Source: Methanomassiliicoccales archaeon (GTDB lineage: Archaea > Thermoplasmatota > Thermoplasmata > Methanomassiliicoccales > UBA472). Taken from it: DNA of 64,000 nt. The stretch lies in assembly GCA_026394375.1 (NCBI GenBank), contig JAPKYJ010000021.1:1-64000 (forward strand). The letters are read 5' to 3'. The notes beneath the pieces are model-generated. The model ran no database searches, had not been told where the DNA came from, and worked only from the letters and a program-made list of their open reading frames with translations. This document shows positions 1 through 8,836 of the stretch, piece by piece. The position numbers and the translations under genes are program-made. Numbering within the stretch: position 1 is the first letter of the stretch; each line of letters opens with the position of its first letter.

Positions 1-542
1 CACAGGCATGAGGAGACTTCCTTCACGCTATTCTCCCCGTTCGACTTACGCTTTCATGACATCATTAACACTTAAGGTACTCCATGGCTGGACAATACTT
101 CCAATTGGATGGTCAGTCCATCCTATCGACGCCGAGAACCACCCCATCACTCTTGCCCCTGAGATTGATGGTCATCATTGACAGGCAGACCGTCAGGTCA
201 CCAAACCTTCCTGGTGGGTTTCACCTCCATAAATGCATACTTGACTTGGGGACGAATGTTCATGATGCGGAAGATTAGGGGAGGTCGATTACCCTGCAAC
301 TCCAAGTCTTCTCGGGATAATAAGGAACAGAATCAGTCGTCCTATCCGAGAGAAGAACTTAGTCATACAGCAAGTGGTTGGCTTCCCCTCTATGCCGTTT
401 TGGAAGTGAGACGATCAATACCAGACCCCGTCTCAAGGTGGCTGATGAGTCTCCGTCGAGGAGACAATTTCCAGTCAATCTACGGACATTCCGCGCTGCA
501 AAGTTCAAAGAAACGACCTGCAAGCGGTGAGAGCTGCAGCAG
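1..542. other. Stretch without a supportable gene
   Basis: Short open frames occur on both strands, but none has a credible ribosome binding site, a recognisable protein family or archaeal-looking composition. The one structured element is the palindrome at 107-123. Base composition looks less GC-rich than in the housekeeping blocks further right. The stretch may be the upstream region of a gene beyond the left edge, or degraded sequence. Confidence 0.5.
107..123. promoter_or_regulatory. Operator-like palindrome, orphan copy
   Basis: GGATGG, five bases, CCATCC: a perfect 6-bp inverted repeat with a 5-nt spacer. Two near-identical copies lie at 27060-27076 and 27083-27099, sharing the preceding TT and a spacer that starts and ends in T. 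A site of this size and symmetry is typical of a dimeric DNA-binding regulator. No gene clearly follows it on the plus strand here. It may serve a divergent gene to the left of the window. Confidence 0.45.
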
Positions 543-1559
543 CTATTGGATTGAAACCGAATCAGGGGTTTTATATTGGATTTGAAGTCCATCTCTCTTA
601 ATTCTCCCCATCAGGTCATGGATGGAGAGTTTCGTCAAATCAACCAGTCCTATCACTAAGACCGCTTTCCCCTTCCTCTGTATTGGGACGCAGATAACTG
701 GCACGCCCGTGTACAGTCCGATTTTGGGAACAGTCCTAAGTGTCTTGCCTGTCCTTAAGGCCTCTTCCAGGTAGGGTCCTGTGTACCTATCGCTGACTAT
801 CAATCCTTCTTCGCAGAGGACCCCAAGCTGGTTCTTCGTCCTTATCGCAACGGGCATATACCCTACGAGCTCATGAATGGCAATGGCAAGGCATTTTACG
901 TCTTCTGGGTCCATAAACTCCGACAGTAGGCCGTTCTCCTTCCCGCATCTGAATGAAGGGGCGTGGAGTCTGAGCGCTGCTGTCACGGCGCCCTTCTCGG
1001 CCACATCGTACGAATTGGCGGTGCCAATTATCAAGGCGTCCCCGTCGCGGATTCGAAATAGCTGATTAAGCTTGTCAGAAGTCGACTGGTCGGGGTACTT
1101 CTCATCGCCCGGGAATACCATTCTTCCGCCTAGTGCTATGAGCGTGGTTGCGCCGATCGCACCTGCTTTCACTGCGTCATCTCTCTGTTCGCAGCCATCT
1201 TTCACCAGAGGTGCCACGCATCTTGCGAGGACGGCGCAGTCAATTTCACCGAGTGTTATGTTCTCGATCTCAATTGGCCGTATTTCGATGCCGAGGCTGC
1301 TCAGTCTCCTTTGGCCCTGGTCAGTAATAGAGGCTCCCCGCCTTGACAACTCTATGGACCCATCTTCCTTCATCTTCTCCATTATAGTCCTCACTGTGCC
1401 CTCGCCCAGGTCAAGGATCTCGGCCAGCTCTTTCCTGCCAACGGATCCTCTTTCAACAATGATAGAGTACATCTTCCAGATATGGTAGATCGTGTACCTC
1501 TGCGACGGATTGTCCATGAAGTATGCGAAAAGGGAAGCTACCATCGAAACCGAATACAT
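543..1559 (-). CDS. Winged-helix regulator with DUF4443/DUF2111-like domains
   Basis: This 338-aa protein has an N-terminal winged helix (about residues 20-80, with the helix-turn-helix segment VGRKELAEILDLGEGTVRTI). A middle domain (about 90-215) contains a GAIGATTLIALGG stretch. A C-terminal domain (about 225-325) contains AIHELVGYMPVAIRTKNQLG and resembles archaeal DUF2111. No catalytic motif is visible. It sits downstream of ramA on the same strand, 300 bp away, so a role in sensing or controlling corrinoid-dependent methyl transfer is a contextual guess. Other in-frame ATGs lie at 1544 and 1517, and the true start is uncertain. The domain names are from memory. Confidence 0.6.
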   Translation of the reverse strand: MYSVSMVASLFAYFMDNPSQRYTIYHIWKMYSIIVERGSVGRKELAEILDLGEGTVRTIMEKMKEDGSIELSRRGASITDQGQRRLSSLGIEIRPIEIENITLGEIDCAVLARCVAPLVKDGCEQRDDAVKAGAIGATTLIALGGRMVFPGDEKYPDQSTSDKLNQLFRIRDGDALIIGTANSYDVAEKGAVTAALRLHAPSFRCGKENGLLSEFMDPEDVKCLAIAIHELVGYMPVAIRTKNQLGVLCEEGLIVSDRYTGPYLEEALRTGKTLRTVPKIGLYTGVPVICVPIQRKGKAVLVIGLVDLTKLSIHDLMGRIKRDGLQIQYKTPDSVSIQ

Positions 1560-1862
1560 CTCTCAGCAATAATGCTTTTCCCTACATTCTTGCCAGATCG
1601 TCTGGCCACAGAAGATTGCGTTTGTGCAGCAAGAATCATCCGTTCTCTGCAATCTTCAACGATCCACCGGATCCACCACCCGGTCAGCGCAGAGGGGAAG
1701 TGACAAGGATTCTTGACATAGGCTTTGAAATCGTTGTTTCTCCTTGCAGTCAGTGCCAATTGAACTCCTGGATGCCACTTTGGCACGCCCAAGATCCACA
1801 TCATGTCGCGCGATGCGGTCGAAATTGGCCCAATAGCTACCACAACGCATTTCTGGGAGGAC
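1560..1862. other. Gap between ramA and the regulator gene
   Basis: About 300 bp between two same-strand genes. Overlapping open frames of up to 126 codons on either strand show no recognisable family and no ribosome binding site. I see no clear TATA box, hairpin or repeat. Confidence 0.4.
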
Positions 1863-3512
1863 TCATTGGCTATCTGTTCTCTTCACTATTTCGAGATCGC
1901 TGAATTTGAAAACGTTTTCGGGGCAGATGGACTCGCATTTCTTGCAAGCTGTGCCGAGGCAGAACTCGGTGGCGATACGTACTCTGAAATGGCCCTCCCC
2001 GGTCTTCTCAACCCGGAGGGCACGTTCTAGGCACGCTCCCATGCACTTCTTGCAGCCGTGGCAGCCTTGGAACTCCTTCAGCAGGTACACTCCTATGTCT
2101 TCCAACGTCTTGAGGCCTAGATGACCGATTACAGGTATGTCTCGATTCACGACTCTCAATGTCGCCTTCGGCCGTCTGATTTCTGGCATCGGCTGATAAC
2201 CGTTCTTCTTGAGTAGCGAGTTGAATCTGTCCATGGGCATCCCTTCGAGCCAATAGCCGATCTCGTTCACATACAGGTCTTCAAAGATTCTGGATGTCGC
2301 GAACATGATGTGCTTCGATGCGATTGAGTCAGCCGTCGCCTGCATTCTATCCATTCCATCGTCCTGCGTGAGCAAATCGTAGGCCATCATCAGTGAAGTG
2401 TTGCCGATCTGAACCGTCTTCCCGATGATTCGTGGCACTAGCCCAACCGTCTGCGCCTTGATCGGATCGACATAGGTGCCTGACGCACCTGCCAAGTACA
2501 TTGTCTGTACATCCTGATCGCTAATACCCACCTCTTCAATCAGCGTCTTATGCCCTGCGCGGATAGCTCCCATGGCTTTGCCAGCTTCCATTATGTCGTG
2601 CTCGGATATCATCACTCGGTCCTGAAGGTGTATCTTCTTGTCTGGACTGATGATATGTGGCAACTTGATGATTCCAGTCTCTAGGCCGCTCGCGACCACC
2701 GCCACCACCCCAGTTCCGGTGATTCCTCTTGCCTTGACTCCGCTGCGGAACTTCACCTCCCCGCCTATTGGGTCTACAACATCTCCCATCCTGGCGTCCA
2801 GGCCTTGATCCAAGACCTTGTTGGTCCATGAACCGTCTGGTTCGACAACAACATCGGATATCGCTTGGGGGGCCGCAAGCATCCCGAAATCGATAGACTG
2901 ACCTTCCATCGCTGGTCCAGCAGCGGCCGAGCCCGTGTAGAGTTCACCATCGTGAAAAAGCCCCATCTCGGCGTTCGTCCCATAGTCGGTCACCATACAG
3001 GTTTCTTTATTGTCCAACAAATGAGATTTCATGATCATGGCCAGGGCGTCTGCGCCAATTTCGTGCCTGATTGATGGTGGTATGCGTACCTCCGCATCGG
3101 GGCGCACGGACTTAATGTCCAATTCCTCAGCTGACACGGTGTGTGCCCGCCGTGAGGGCACATCGACGTTCAGACGCTTGAGCAGAGACTGTCCAGCATA
3201 GGCCAGGTCACGCACTTCCACGTTCTCGAACATCGAGAGCTGTGCCGGGTTTCCGCATATGCCCATCCGTTCAATCTCGTTTGGGCTGACATTATGCAGC
3301 GATATCAGTCTATCCACGGTCCCGGCGATGATACCATGGCCAACTTCCGATCCGTTCTCGAGCCAGAAATGAAGATGGTCCATGATATTGGCTCCCGGCA
3401 AAGGATGTCGCATAGTGATTGCGGTTGAGATGATTCTGCCATTCTGCTTGAGGTCAACCAGATGTGTTCGATATCCGGAAGTGCCGAGGTCGAGCGCTAT
3501 CCCATACCCCAT
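1863..3512 (-). CDS. ramA: Corrinoid-protein reductive activase (RamA-type)
   Basis: The 549-aa product matches RamA in length (about 540 aa) and layout. RamA performs ATP-dependent reduction of the inactive Co(II) corrinoid protein in methylamine and related methyltransfer. The N-terminus has the actin/Hsp70-like phosphate loop DLGTSGYR. A second conserved patch, AGASGTYVDP, lies near residue 345. The C-terminal 80 residues form a two-cluster ferredoxin domain with CHGCKKCMGAC and CLGTACKKCESICP. A TATA-like element at 3543-3551 lies about 30 bp upstream, so the message is probably near-leaderless. No methyltransferase gene is visible in the window, so the target corrinoid protein is unknown. 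A RACE-type activator for another methyltransferase is the main alternative. Confidence 0.85.
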   Translation of the reverse strand: MGYGIALDLGTSGYRTHLVDLKQNGRIISTAITMRHPLPGANIMDHLHFWLENGSEVGHGIIAGTVDRLISLHNVSPNEIERMGICGNPAQLSMFENVEVRDLAYAGQSLLKRLNVDVPSRRAHTVSAEELDIKSVRPDAEVRIPPSIRHEIGADALAMIMKSHLLDNKETCMVTDYGTNAEMGLFHDGELYTGSAAAGPAMEGQSIDFGMLAAPQAISDVVVEPDGSWTNKVLDQGLDARMGDVVDPIGGEVKFRSGVKARGITGTGVVAVVASGLETGIIKLPHIISPDKKIHLQDRVMISEHDIMEAGKAMGAIRAGHKTLIEEVGISDQDVQTMYLAGASGTYVDPIKAQTVGLVPRIIGKTVQIGNTSLMMAYDLLTQDDGMDRMQATADSIASKHIMFATSRIFEDLYVNEIGYWLEGMPMDRFNSLLKKNGYQPMPEIRRPKATLRVVNRDIPVIGHLGLKTLEDIGVYLLKEFQGCHGCKKCMGACLERALRVEKTGEGHFRVRIATEFCLGTACKKCESICPENVFKFSDLEIVKRTDSQ

Positions 3513-3542
3513 CTTGAGCCCCGGGTATGATGAATTTATTTC

Positions 3543-3551
3543 GTATTTAAG
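3543..3551 (-). promoter_or_regulatory. TATA box for ramA
   Basis: Read on the minus strand it is CTTAAATAC, centred about 35 bp before the ramA ATG at 3512. That places transcription within about 10 nt of the start codon. Confidence 0.5.
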
Positions 3552-4164
3552 TGGGTAGCATGCCCGGACCTACGAGGGTGAATTAGGAGACGCGGAGTGT
3601 TCCGCTGGCACCTTGACTCGCAGTCGTAGCCGTCACGCGTCTCATGCACTGATCAGCTCTGGGAGGTCGGATGCAATGCGTTCGTTTCCGTGGCGAATCC
3701 GAATGTCCCGAACTCACCGATTATGGTAGTCCCGGAAAAGCGTTCTTCTCTGCCCGCTTCGCTTGTGGGACCTGAAGGCCCGGGACCTTGGGCAGTTGGC
3801 GTCGATTGTGGTTCTCGAAAGAACTCAAAAACGGCCATTCCTATACCCGCGGACTGCCAGGTCAAGCGGTCTAATGGTCAATAATGAGCATTTGGAGTGA
3901 TTGCTATTCTGACAGTATTCTCAGCCATTATCATTTTGGCAAGAGCGAGGGCTAAAAAGTAGTCTCGACAGGAATATGAGTCGATCTATCCGGATTTTGA
4001 TTGAAACGCTCGCACTCCAATTCGAACCTCATTCTGGATGATCCAATGAAACCCGGGATCTTGGAACTGGATGGCGACGAATGAAACCTGATCGTCCTCC
4101 AACACCCTTAGTATGCCTTCTTACGCAGTGTTTGTCGACGAACCATTAAGACCACAACCATGCT

Positions 4165-4174
4165 AAGTATATTT
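4165..4174 (+). promoter_or_regulatory. TATA box for the LRR surface protein
   Basis: AAGTATATTT lies about 60 bp before the ATG at 4229, predicting transcription from about 4195. It supports that ATG over the earlier in-frame ATG at 4160, which would lie upstream of the transcript. Confidence 0.5.
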
Positions 4175-4228
4175 GGAATCAATCGTCATGAGAAGAAATG
4201 GGCATATGATGTCGGGGTGTGTAGGTCC

Positions 4229-5539
4229 ATGAGAAAGGAATTCTGCATACATGCGAATAGCGCGATTCTCGTATCGTTGGTGCTGTTAGGCGCGTTCTTC
4301 GTCGTTGCCACAGATACGGTGGCCGCAGACTCAGAGGGCGACTATACCTATACAGTGAGCGGCGGCGTTGCCACTATCACGGGATACACTGGCGCTGGCG
4401 GAGCGATCACGATCCCCTCCACATTGGGTGGGCATCCCGTGGTGGCCATCGGGGACTATGCGTTCTCCTCCTGCACCTCCCTGACCTCCGTGACCATCCC
4501 CGACAGCGTCACGTCCATCGGGAACTATACGTTCGCCGACTGCACCTCCCTTACCTCCATCACCATCCCCAGCAGCGTCACGTCCATCGGGGGCTCTGCG
4601 TTCTACTACTGCATCTCCCTGACCTCCGTGACCATCCCCGACAGCGTCACGTCCATCGGGGACTCTGCGTTCTCCCACTGCACCTCCCTGACCTCCGTGA
4701 CCATCCCCGACAGCGTCACGTCCATCGGGAACTCTGCGTTCGCCTCCTGCACCTCCCTGACCTGCGTGACCATAGGGAGCGGCGTCACCTCCATCGGGAA
4801 CTATGCGTTCTCCTACTGCACCTCCCTGACCTCTGTGACCATCCCCAACGGCGTCACATCCATTGGGAACGGGGCGTTCGCCTCCTGCACCTCCCTGACC
4901 TCCGTGACTTTAGGAAGCAGCGTCACCTCCATCGGGAACAATGCGTTCTCCGTCTGCACCTCCCTGACATCAATAGCATTCTTAGGACTCGTTGCGCCGA
5001 CCACGGTTGGTGCGAATTGGATCCTAAGTACGCCCGTGGGAATAACAGGCCATGCGTACGCCGCCTCGAACTTTCCCGCCCCAGGGGGCGTTTTCCATGG
5101 ATTGACGATGGGGGCGGTCATAGCCGTAGTCCCTGGTATTCCCAATGGATTTATCGCCATACCGGGCAACGCCCAGGTAGTCCTGGCATGGACCGCCCCC
5201 GCCGACAATGGCGGCAGCGCCATCACAAACTACAATGTCTACCGTTCCACTACCGAGACCGGAACCTACTCCCTGATCGCCTCGCCCGTTGGCCTGACCT
5301 ACACCGATACAGGCCTGACCAACGGCCAGACCTATTGGTACAAGGTCGGCGCAGTGAATGTAGTAGGCGAGGGCGCCCAGAGCCCTGCTGTCTCCGTCCT
5401 CGTGCCTCAGCCCGTCAGTCCGGCCAGCGATAGCACGATGTTGATATTGGTGGCAGTGATCGCGATCGCCTTGGTGTTGGTGGCGGTACTGTTGGTGGCG
5501 GTGCTGTTTGTCCTGCGCAAGCGCAAGGGCATGAAGTAG
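4229..5539 (+). CDS. BspA-like leucine-rich-repeat surface protein with FN3 domain
   Basis: From the ATG at 4229 this is a 436-aa secreted, membrane-anchored protein. It has a signal segment (about residues 10-34, ending VVATDTVAA). Eight tandem LRR_5/BspA-type repeats of 23 residues built on CTSLTSVTIPDSVTSIG follow (about 70-260). A fibronectin type III domain (about 310-405) contains WTAPADNGGSAITNYNVYRS. The C-terminus is a membrane helix ending LRKRKGMK. Family members mediate adhesion or binding to other cells and host surfaces. The repeats are nearly identical at DNA level. An upstream ATG at 4160 would add 23 residues but lies before the predicted transcript start. Confidence 0.85.
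   Translation: MRKEFCIHANSAILVSLVLLGAFFVVATDTVAADSEGDYTYTVSGGVATITGYTGAGGAITIPSTLGGHPVVAIGDYAFSSCTSLTSVTIPDSVTSIGNYTFADCTSLTSITIPSSVTSIGGSAFYYCISLTSVTIPDSVTSIGDSAFSHCTSLTSVTIPDSVTSIGNSAFASCTSLTCVTIGSGVTSIGNYAFSYCTSLTSVTIPNGVTSIGNGAFASCTSLTSVTLGSSVTSIGNNAFSVCTSLTSIAFLGLVAPTTVGANWILSTPVGITGHAYAASNFPAPGGVFHGLTMGAVIAVVPGIPNGFIAIPGNAQVVLAWTAPADNGGSAITNYNVYRSTTETGTYSLIASPVGLTYTDTGLTNGQTYWYKVGAVNVVGEGAQSPAVSVLVPQPVSPASDSTMLILVAVIAIALVLVAVLLVAVLFVLRKRKGMK
4460..5011 (+). repeat. 69-bp tandem repeats in the LRR gene, eight units
   Basis: Units begin near GCGTTC at 4460, 4529 (ACGTTC), 4598, 4667, 4736, 4805, 4874 and 4943, exactly 69 bp apart. Each encodes one 23-residue repeat. Units are mostly identical, with changes clustered at the codons for the exposed residues. 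The second half of the last unit is degenerate. The array lies inside the coding frame. Confidence 0.9.
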
Positions 5540-5854
5540 GCAGCGGACGAACCTCTTTGCATCTCAATCTCTTTCATTGACTGCCGCTTCAATGATCTAG
5601 GCGGGCTTCGTCCGATCCTCTCCAAATCATGCGGAGGAAGAGGTAAGGCAAGCCCTTTCCGTTCTATTCCATTTCGAAGGGCGGGTGGATCCATTGACAA
5701 CTGGAGGGTGGTCCGAACGGAATGACGCCTATTGCCACTATCAGATGCCATTTTTCTTGAACGGGCAGGATATTCTGCTATTCCCACCTCTAAGCCGCTC
5801 GGGAAAGACCAAATATCCGAATTGGGTTTGAAGCTGGGAGAAAGGGGATCGGAT
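5540..5854. other. Intergenic region, nothing recognised
   Basis: About 315 bp between the surface-protein gene and the small gene at 5855. An AT-rich patch, CCAAATATCC, near 5808 could be part of the promoter of the downstream gene. No RNA gene or repeat is visible. Confidence 0.4.
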
Positions 5855-6133
5855 ATGACAGAGAAGAAGCGTTTCTCGACGGAAGAAGCCAGTCGGATCG
5901 GAAAGAAACTAGGTGTCACGTGGATCGATTACGACGTCGAGCAGTTCAGGATGGGGTTGGACGTGGAGCTTGAACACGGCAAGATCAGTCCAGCGACCAA
6001 CGTCACCGATGATGATCCGATCATGACGGGCAAGATCGCCCTGGCACATCTGAACGAGTTCCCAGATTACTACACCAGGCTGGAAGAGCTCGAAGAAGAA
6101 GCGGACAAGGCGCTGAAGAAGAAAGGGAAATGA
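5855..6133 (+). CDS. Small DUF5661-like protein
   Basis: A 92-aa acidic, probably soluble helical protein beginning MTEKKRFSTEEASRIGKKLG. It has a conserved-looking centre (ISPATNVTDDDPIMTGKIAL) followed by HLNEFPDYYTRL. This pattern matches the small family DUF5661 as I remember it; the function is unknown. The ATG at 5855 is chosen because AAAGGGGA lies just upstream and family members begin near the SxxEA(S/x)xIG motif. The longer in-frame start at 5732 adds residues without homologous character. Confidence 0.65.
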   Translation: MTEKKRFSTEEASRIGKKLGVTWIDYDVEQFRMGLDVELEHGKISPATNVTDDDPIMTGKIALAHLNEFPDYYTRLEELEEEADKALKKKGK

Positions 6134-6362
6134 CATCGTCCAGGCCGCGGTCCATGATCCGTTGAAGGAAGGTTGGCAATGGAAAATGACCAGAATGATG
6201 TGAACGCCTGGTCCCAGATGCAAAGCGATTGGCGGCTCGGAGGCGTTCTTCTTCAACCCTCAGAGATACAACGAATCGAGCGGCTACTTTGAGGGTAGCA
6301 AGGGAGTCCGGGAGATCGAGGGATACTGCTACGCGGCGCAGAGACGTGCTGATTTTTCTGGA

Positions 6363-7289
6363 TCAAGGGATCTTCACCCAGTTTGCCGGCAAGACGCCGT
6401 TCTCTTCCATTCCACTGCCTGGCGTCGTCCATCTCTCCGGGGCGATGACCACTTTGGAGGGATCTCGGTTCAGGTACGCCCCCCACCAGCCGAAGGTGCT
6501 GTTGGATATGATGTTGTGCTGGCATGAGCTCATTAGGAGCAGCTCATGATGATCTTGCAGCTCCTGCGTCTCAACTAGCGTGAACGGAGAGTGCAGCTTC
6601 AGATTGTCCTTCGCCCAGGCCAGATCATCGGAGAAGACGAAGAAGTGAGGTGATTTGACACGCTCCAAGATAGCCTTCTCCGCTGCGCGATAGTAGCGCT
6701 CGTCGCAGACCCCGTATATCTCGCCGGTGCCAGGTTGAGCATAGTCTCCCCGCCGGACGTGCAACGCCACCGAACCCTCCATATGCATCTTCTCGATCCA
6801 GTTCATCATCTCCTTCGGAGGTTCGGCGGCAAGTCTGAGCTCATCAAGAATGCGATCACGGCTCTTCTCGAACCACTTCTCGCTCTGCCAAAAACCGTCC
6901 AGGTAGATATCGCCCCCAGAGGTGAGGATGGAATTGGCGGCCTGCTCATCGTAGCCGATGAATCTCGTTCTCTCTCTGATGTAAGCCCTCTTGGAGAACC
7001 GTGGAACGGAACGGGTGGCTTTCGCATCAAGGCGTTCCATCGCTCCGTCTGCAGACATCCTTCCCGCGGCCCGGACCAGATGGCTGGTCAGGACCGGGCA
7101 GCTGATATCGCTCAGCGAGGCCAATCTGAGATTGGTCTTGAAGGCCGGTAATCGGCACTCATATCCCTCGAACAGGAAGTGGGTGAGGTCGAGCCTGAGC
7201 TCCGTCTCCCGTTCCCAGGCCAAGCTTCTCGCCATGGCGTACTGGAAGAGCTGATTGCCCAATCTTCCTCGGATACGAGCGATTATCAT
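6363..7289 (-). CDS. Glycosyltransferase family 11 (alpha-1,2-fucosyltransferase-like)
   Basis: The 308-aa product starts MIIARIRGRLGNQLFQYAMA, the hallmark GT11 N-terminus. It contains the donor-binding motif HVRRGDY near residue 178, then FSDDLAWAKDNL and SNSTFGWWGAYL, all in GT11 order and spacing. GT11 enzymes transfer fucose or a related deoxysugar from a GDP-sugar to a galactose-type acceptor on surface glycans. It stands alone between a small gene and nikR, so its acceptor cannot be told from context. It probably decorates S-layer glycans or a capsule. Confidence 0.9.
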   Translation of the reverse strand: MIIARIRGRLGNQLFQYAMARSLAWERETELRLDLTHFLFEGYECRLPAFKTNLRLASLSDISCPVLTSHLVRAAGRMSADGAMERLDAKATRSVPRFSKRAYIRERTRFIGYDEQAANSILTSGGDIYLDGFWQSEKWFEKSRDRILDELRLAAEPPKEMMNWIEKMHMEGSVALHVRRGDYAQPGTGEIYGVCDERYYRAAEKAILERVKSPHFFVFSDDLAWAKDNLKLHSPFTLVETQELQDHHELLLMSSCQHNIISNSTFGWWGAYLNRDPSKVVIAPERWTTPGSGMEENGVLPANWVKIP

Positions 7290-7316
7290 GCCTTCCTCGC
7301 CAAATCATCCTCGCGT

Positions 7317-7328
7317 TAGTTATAATCT
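7317..7328. promoter_or_regulatory. TATA-like element between the GT11 gene and nikR
   Basis: TAGTTATAATCT lies 28-40 bp upstream of the GT11 start on the minus strand and about 75 bp upstream of the nikR ATG on the plus strand. Spacing fits the GT11 gene better, but the symmetric core could serve either. Confidence 0.4.
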
Positions 7329-7398
7329 ATGCCAGGGGCGGGACCGGTGTTGCCACGTCCTAGCAAATGACTTACGCTGGAAAGCTCATTCCTTTTTG

Positions 7399-7782
7399 AT
7401 GCCCGTCGTTTCCATATCCCTGGACGAGGAGAGCCTCAGACTGCTGGACCGGGTGCAGAAGGCGAACGGTCTCTCGGGAAGGAGCGAGGCGGTGCGCGTC
7501 TGCCTGCGTTCCGCGGAGGCAGAGGTCCGCGATCGGGAGGGCTTGAAGGACGATGTGGAAGGCGTTCTGGTCGTCGTGCACGGCAGCCACAACGAGCCCG
7601 GCCTGGATGATCTGAAACACAACTACCAGGACGTGGTCGCCACGCAGATCCATTCCCACCTCAAGGACCAGAAGTGCCTGGAGGTCTTCATCGTCCGCGG
7701 ACCTTCACAGGTGGTGCAGAAGATGCTCCTCAGCTTCCAGAGGGATGACAAGATCGACTACGTCAAGTTCGTGCAATCCTAG
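7399..7782 (+). CDS. nikR: Nickel-responsive regulator NikR
   Basis: A 127-aa NikR. It has an N-terminal ribbon-helix-helix domain (PVVSISLDEESLRLLDRVQK, residues 2-45) and a C-terminal ACT-like nickel domain. The high-affinity nickel ligands are all present in NikR spacing: H in LKHNYQ, then H-S-H and, six residues after the second His, C in IHSHLKDQKCLEV. The protein should bind operators when nickel is plentiful. The ATG at 7399 gives the standard length; the longer frame from 7255 adds residues with no counterpart in the family. It is followed by an ABC-2 exporter 73 bp downstream, possibly co-transcribed. Confidence 0.93.
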   Translation: MPVVSISLDEESLRLLDRVQKANGLSGRSEAVRVCLRSAEAEVRDREGLKDDVEGVLVVVHGSHNEPGLDDLKHNYQDVVATQIHSHLKDQKCLEVFIVRGPSQVVQKMLLSFQRDDKIDYVKFVQS

Positions 7783-7855
7783 TTCGGCTTTCTTTCATTC
7801 CCCCGTGAGAAAGCTTCTTAAGTTGCCAAGCTTTCGGCGGATTTGGGAGGATAGC

Positions 7856-8836
7856 GTGGCGGACGAAAACGTCATCGAGGTCAAGGATCTCGTCCGGGTG
7901 TACAAGAGCAGCGCTGGCCTCCTGGGCAAGAAGAAGAAAGAGACGCTGGCCATCGATCACATCTCGTTCTCGGTCGGACGGGGAGAGCTCTTCGGCCTTC
8001 TCGGTCCAAACGGGGCGGGAAAGACCACCACCATCAAAGTGCTCACCACCCTGCTGTTGCCAACCTCCGGCGAGGCCAAGGTGCTCGGCTACGACGTCTC
8101 CAAGCAATCCTTGGAAGTGCGCAAGCGCATCGGCCTCATTCTCGGAGGAGAACGTGGGCTCTACTACCGCATCACCGGCCGCCAGAACCTAAGGTACTTC
8201 GCGGACTTGTATGGGGTGCCGATGAGCATTCGGGACAAGCACATCAAGGAGGTCCTGGAACAGGTGGGGCTGGAGGACCGCGCCGATGAGAGGGTGGAAG
8301 ATTATTCGCGAGGCATGAAGCAGCGCCTGCACATCGCCAAAGGCCTGGTCCATGACCCGGAGCTCATTTTCATGGACGAGCCGACCATAGGCTTGGACCC
8401 GCAGGCGGCTCGAGACACCCGCAACATGATACGGGACCTCAAGGCCAAAGGGAAGACGATACTGCTCACCACCCACTACATGTTCGAGGCGGACGAGCTC
8501 TGCGACCGGGTGGGAGTGATCGCCAAAGGCCGCATCGTCGCCCTCGACACCCCTCGGGGATTGAAGTCGCTCATCAAGGACACCTCGGTCATCGAGGTGG
8601 AGGCGTTCGGCATCACCGAGGTCGAGCTGGAGGCCATGCGGGCGCTCCCCGGAGTGAAAGCCGTGAGCGCGGTCATGAGCGAGGGGAAGCAGATCATGCG
8701 CCTGCAGGTCTCCGACCCCGGTGAGATGCTGGCCAAAGTGGCCGGTTCATTGCCGGGTCTGAACATCATCGGGGTCAAGGTCAAGGAGCCGACGCTCGAG
8801 GATGCCTATCTCTGGCTGGTGGAAGGTCATGCCTAG
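7856..8836 (+). CDS. ABC-2 exporter, ATP-binding protein
   Basis: A 326-aa ABC ATPase with Walker A GPNGAGKTT, a signature-region SRGMKQRLHIAKGL, Walker B LIFMDEPTIGLDP and the switch histidine in LLTTHYM. A C-terminal extension of about 80 residues resembles the DrrA/CcmA exporter type. The start is the GTG at 7856, preceded by GGGAGG. It overlaps the following permease gene, and two permeases follow, so the complex is probably one ATPase dimer with a permease heterodimer. The substrate is unknown. Proximity to nikR hints at metal stress, but that is inference. Confidence 0.88.
   Translation: MADENVIEVKDLVRVYKSSAGLLGKKKKETLAIDHISFSVGRGELFGLLGPNGAGKTTTIKVLTTLLLPTSGEAKVLGYDVSKQSLEVRKRIGLILGGERGLYYRITGRQNLRYFADLYGVPMSIRDKHIKEVLEQVGLEDRADERVEDYSRGMKQRLHIAKGLVHDPELIFMDEPTIGLDPQAARDTRNMIRDLKAKGKTILLTTHYMFEADELCDRVGVIAKGRIVALDTPRGLKSLIKDTSVIEVEAFGITEVELEAMRALPGVKAVSAVMSEGKQIMRLQVSDPGEMLAKVAGSLPGLNIIGVKVKEPTLEDAYLWLVEGHA

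Larger units (their letters stand above)
3513..4228. other. Intergenic region with an orphan membrane-anchor fragment
   Basis: About 700 bp without a full gene. At 3888-3962 a short frame encodes a hydrophobic segment (VIAILTVFSAIIILA) followed by RARAKK and a stop. That is the usual shape of the C-terminal anchor of an archaeal surface protein, but an in-frame stop precedes it and no body is attached. It may be the remnant of a decayed surface-protein gene, fitting the intact anchored protein just downstream. The remaining frames here are unconvincing. Confidence 0.4.

Noticed and set aside
202-231. GGTCACC...GGTTTCACC inverted segments resembling riboswitch pieces
   Set aside because: Only a five-pair stem, no conserved cobalamin-box sequence and no gene downstream.
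1538-1843. 101-codon minus-strand frame between ramA and the regulator gene
   Set aside because: No ribosome binding site, no recognisable family, and it overlaps the start of the regulator gene.
3653-3865. Overlapping 64-70 codon frames on both strands
   Set aside because: Low-complexity Pro/Gly/Glu-rich product with no start signal; likely non-coding.
4460-5011. Regular repeats suggesting a CRISPR array
   Set aside because: The 69-bp units are contiguous, in frame and encode leucine-rich repeats; there are no unique spacers.
6179-6292. 37-aa frame preceded by GAAGGAAGG
   Set aside because: Good ribosome-binding-like sequence but no family, and too short to support without conservation data.
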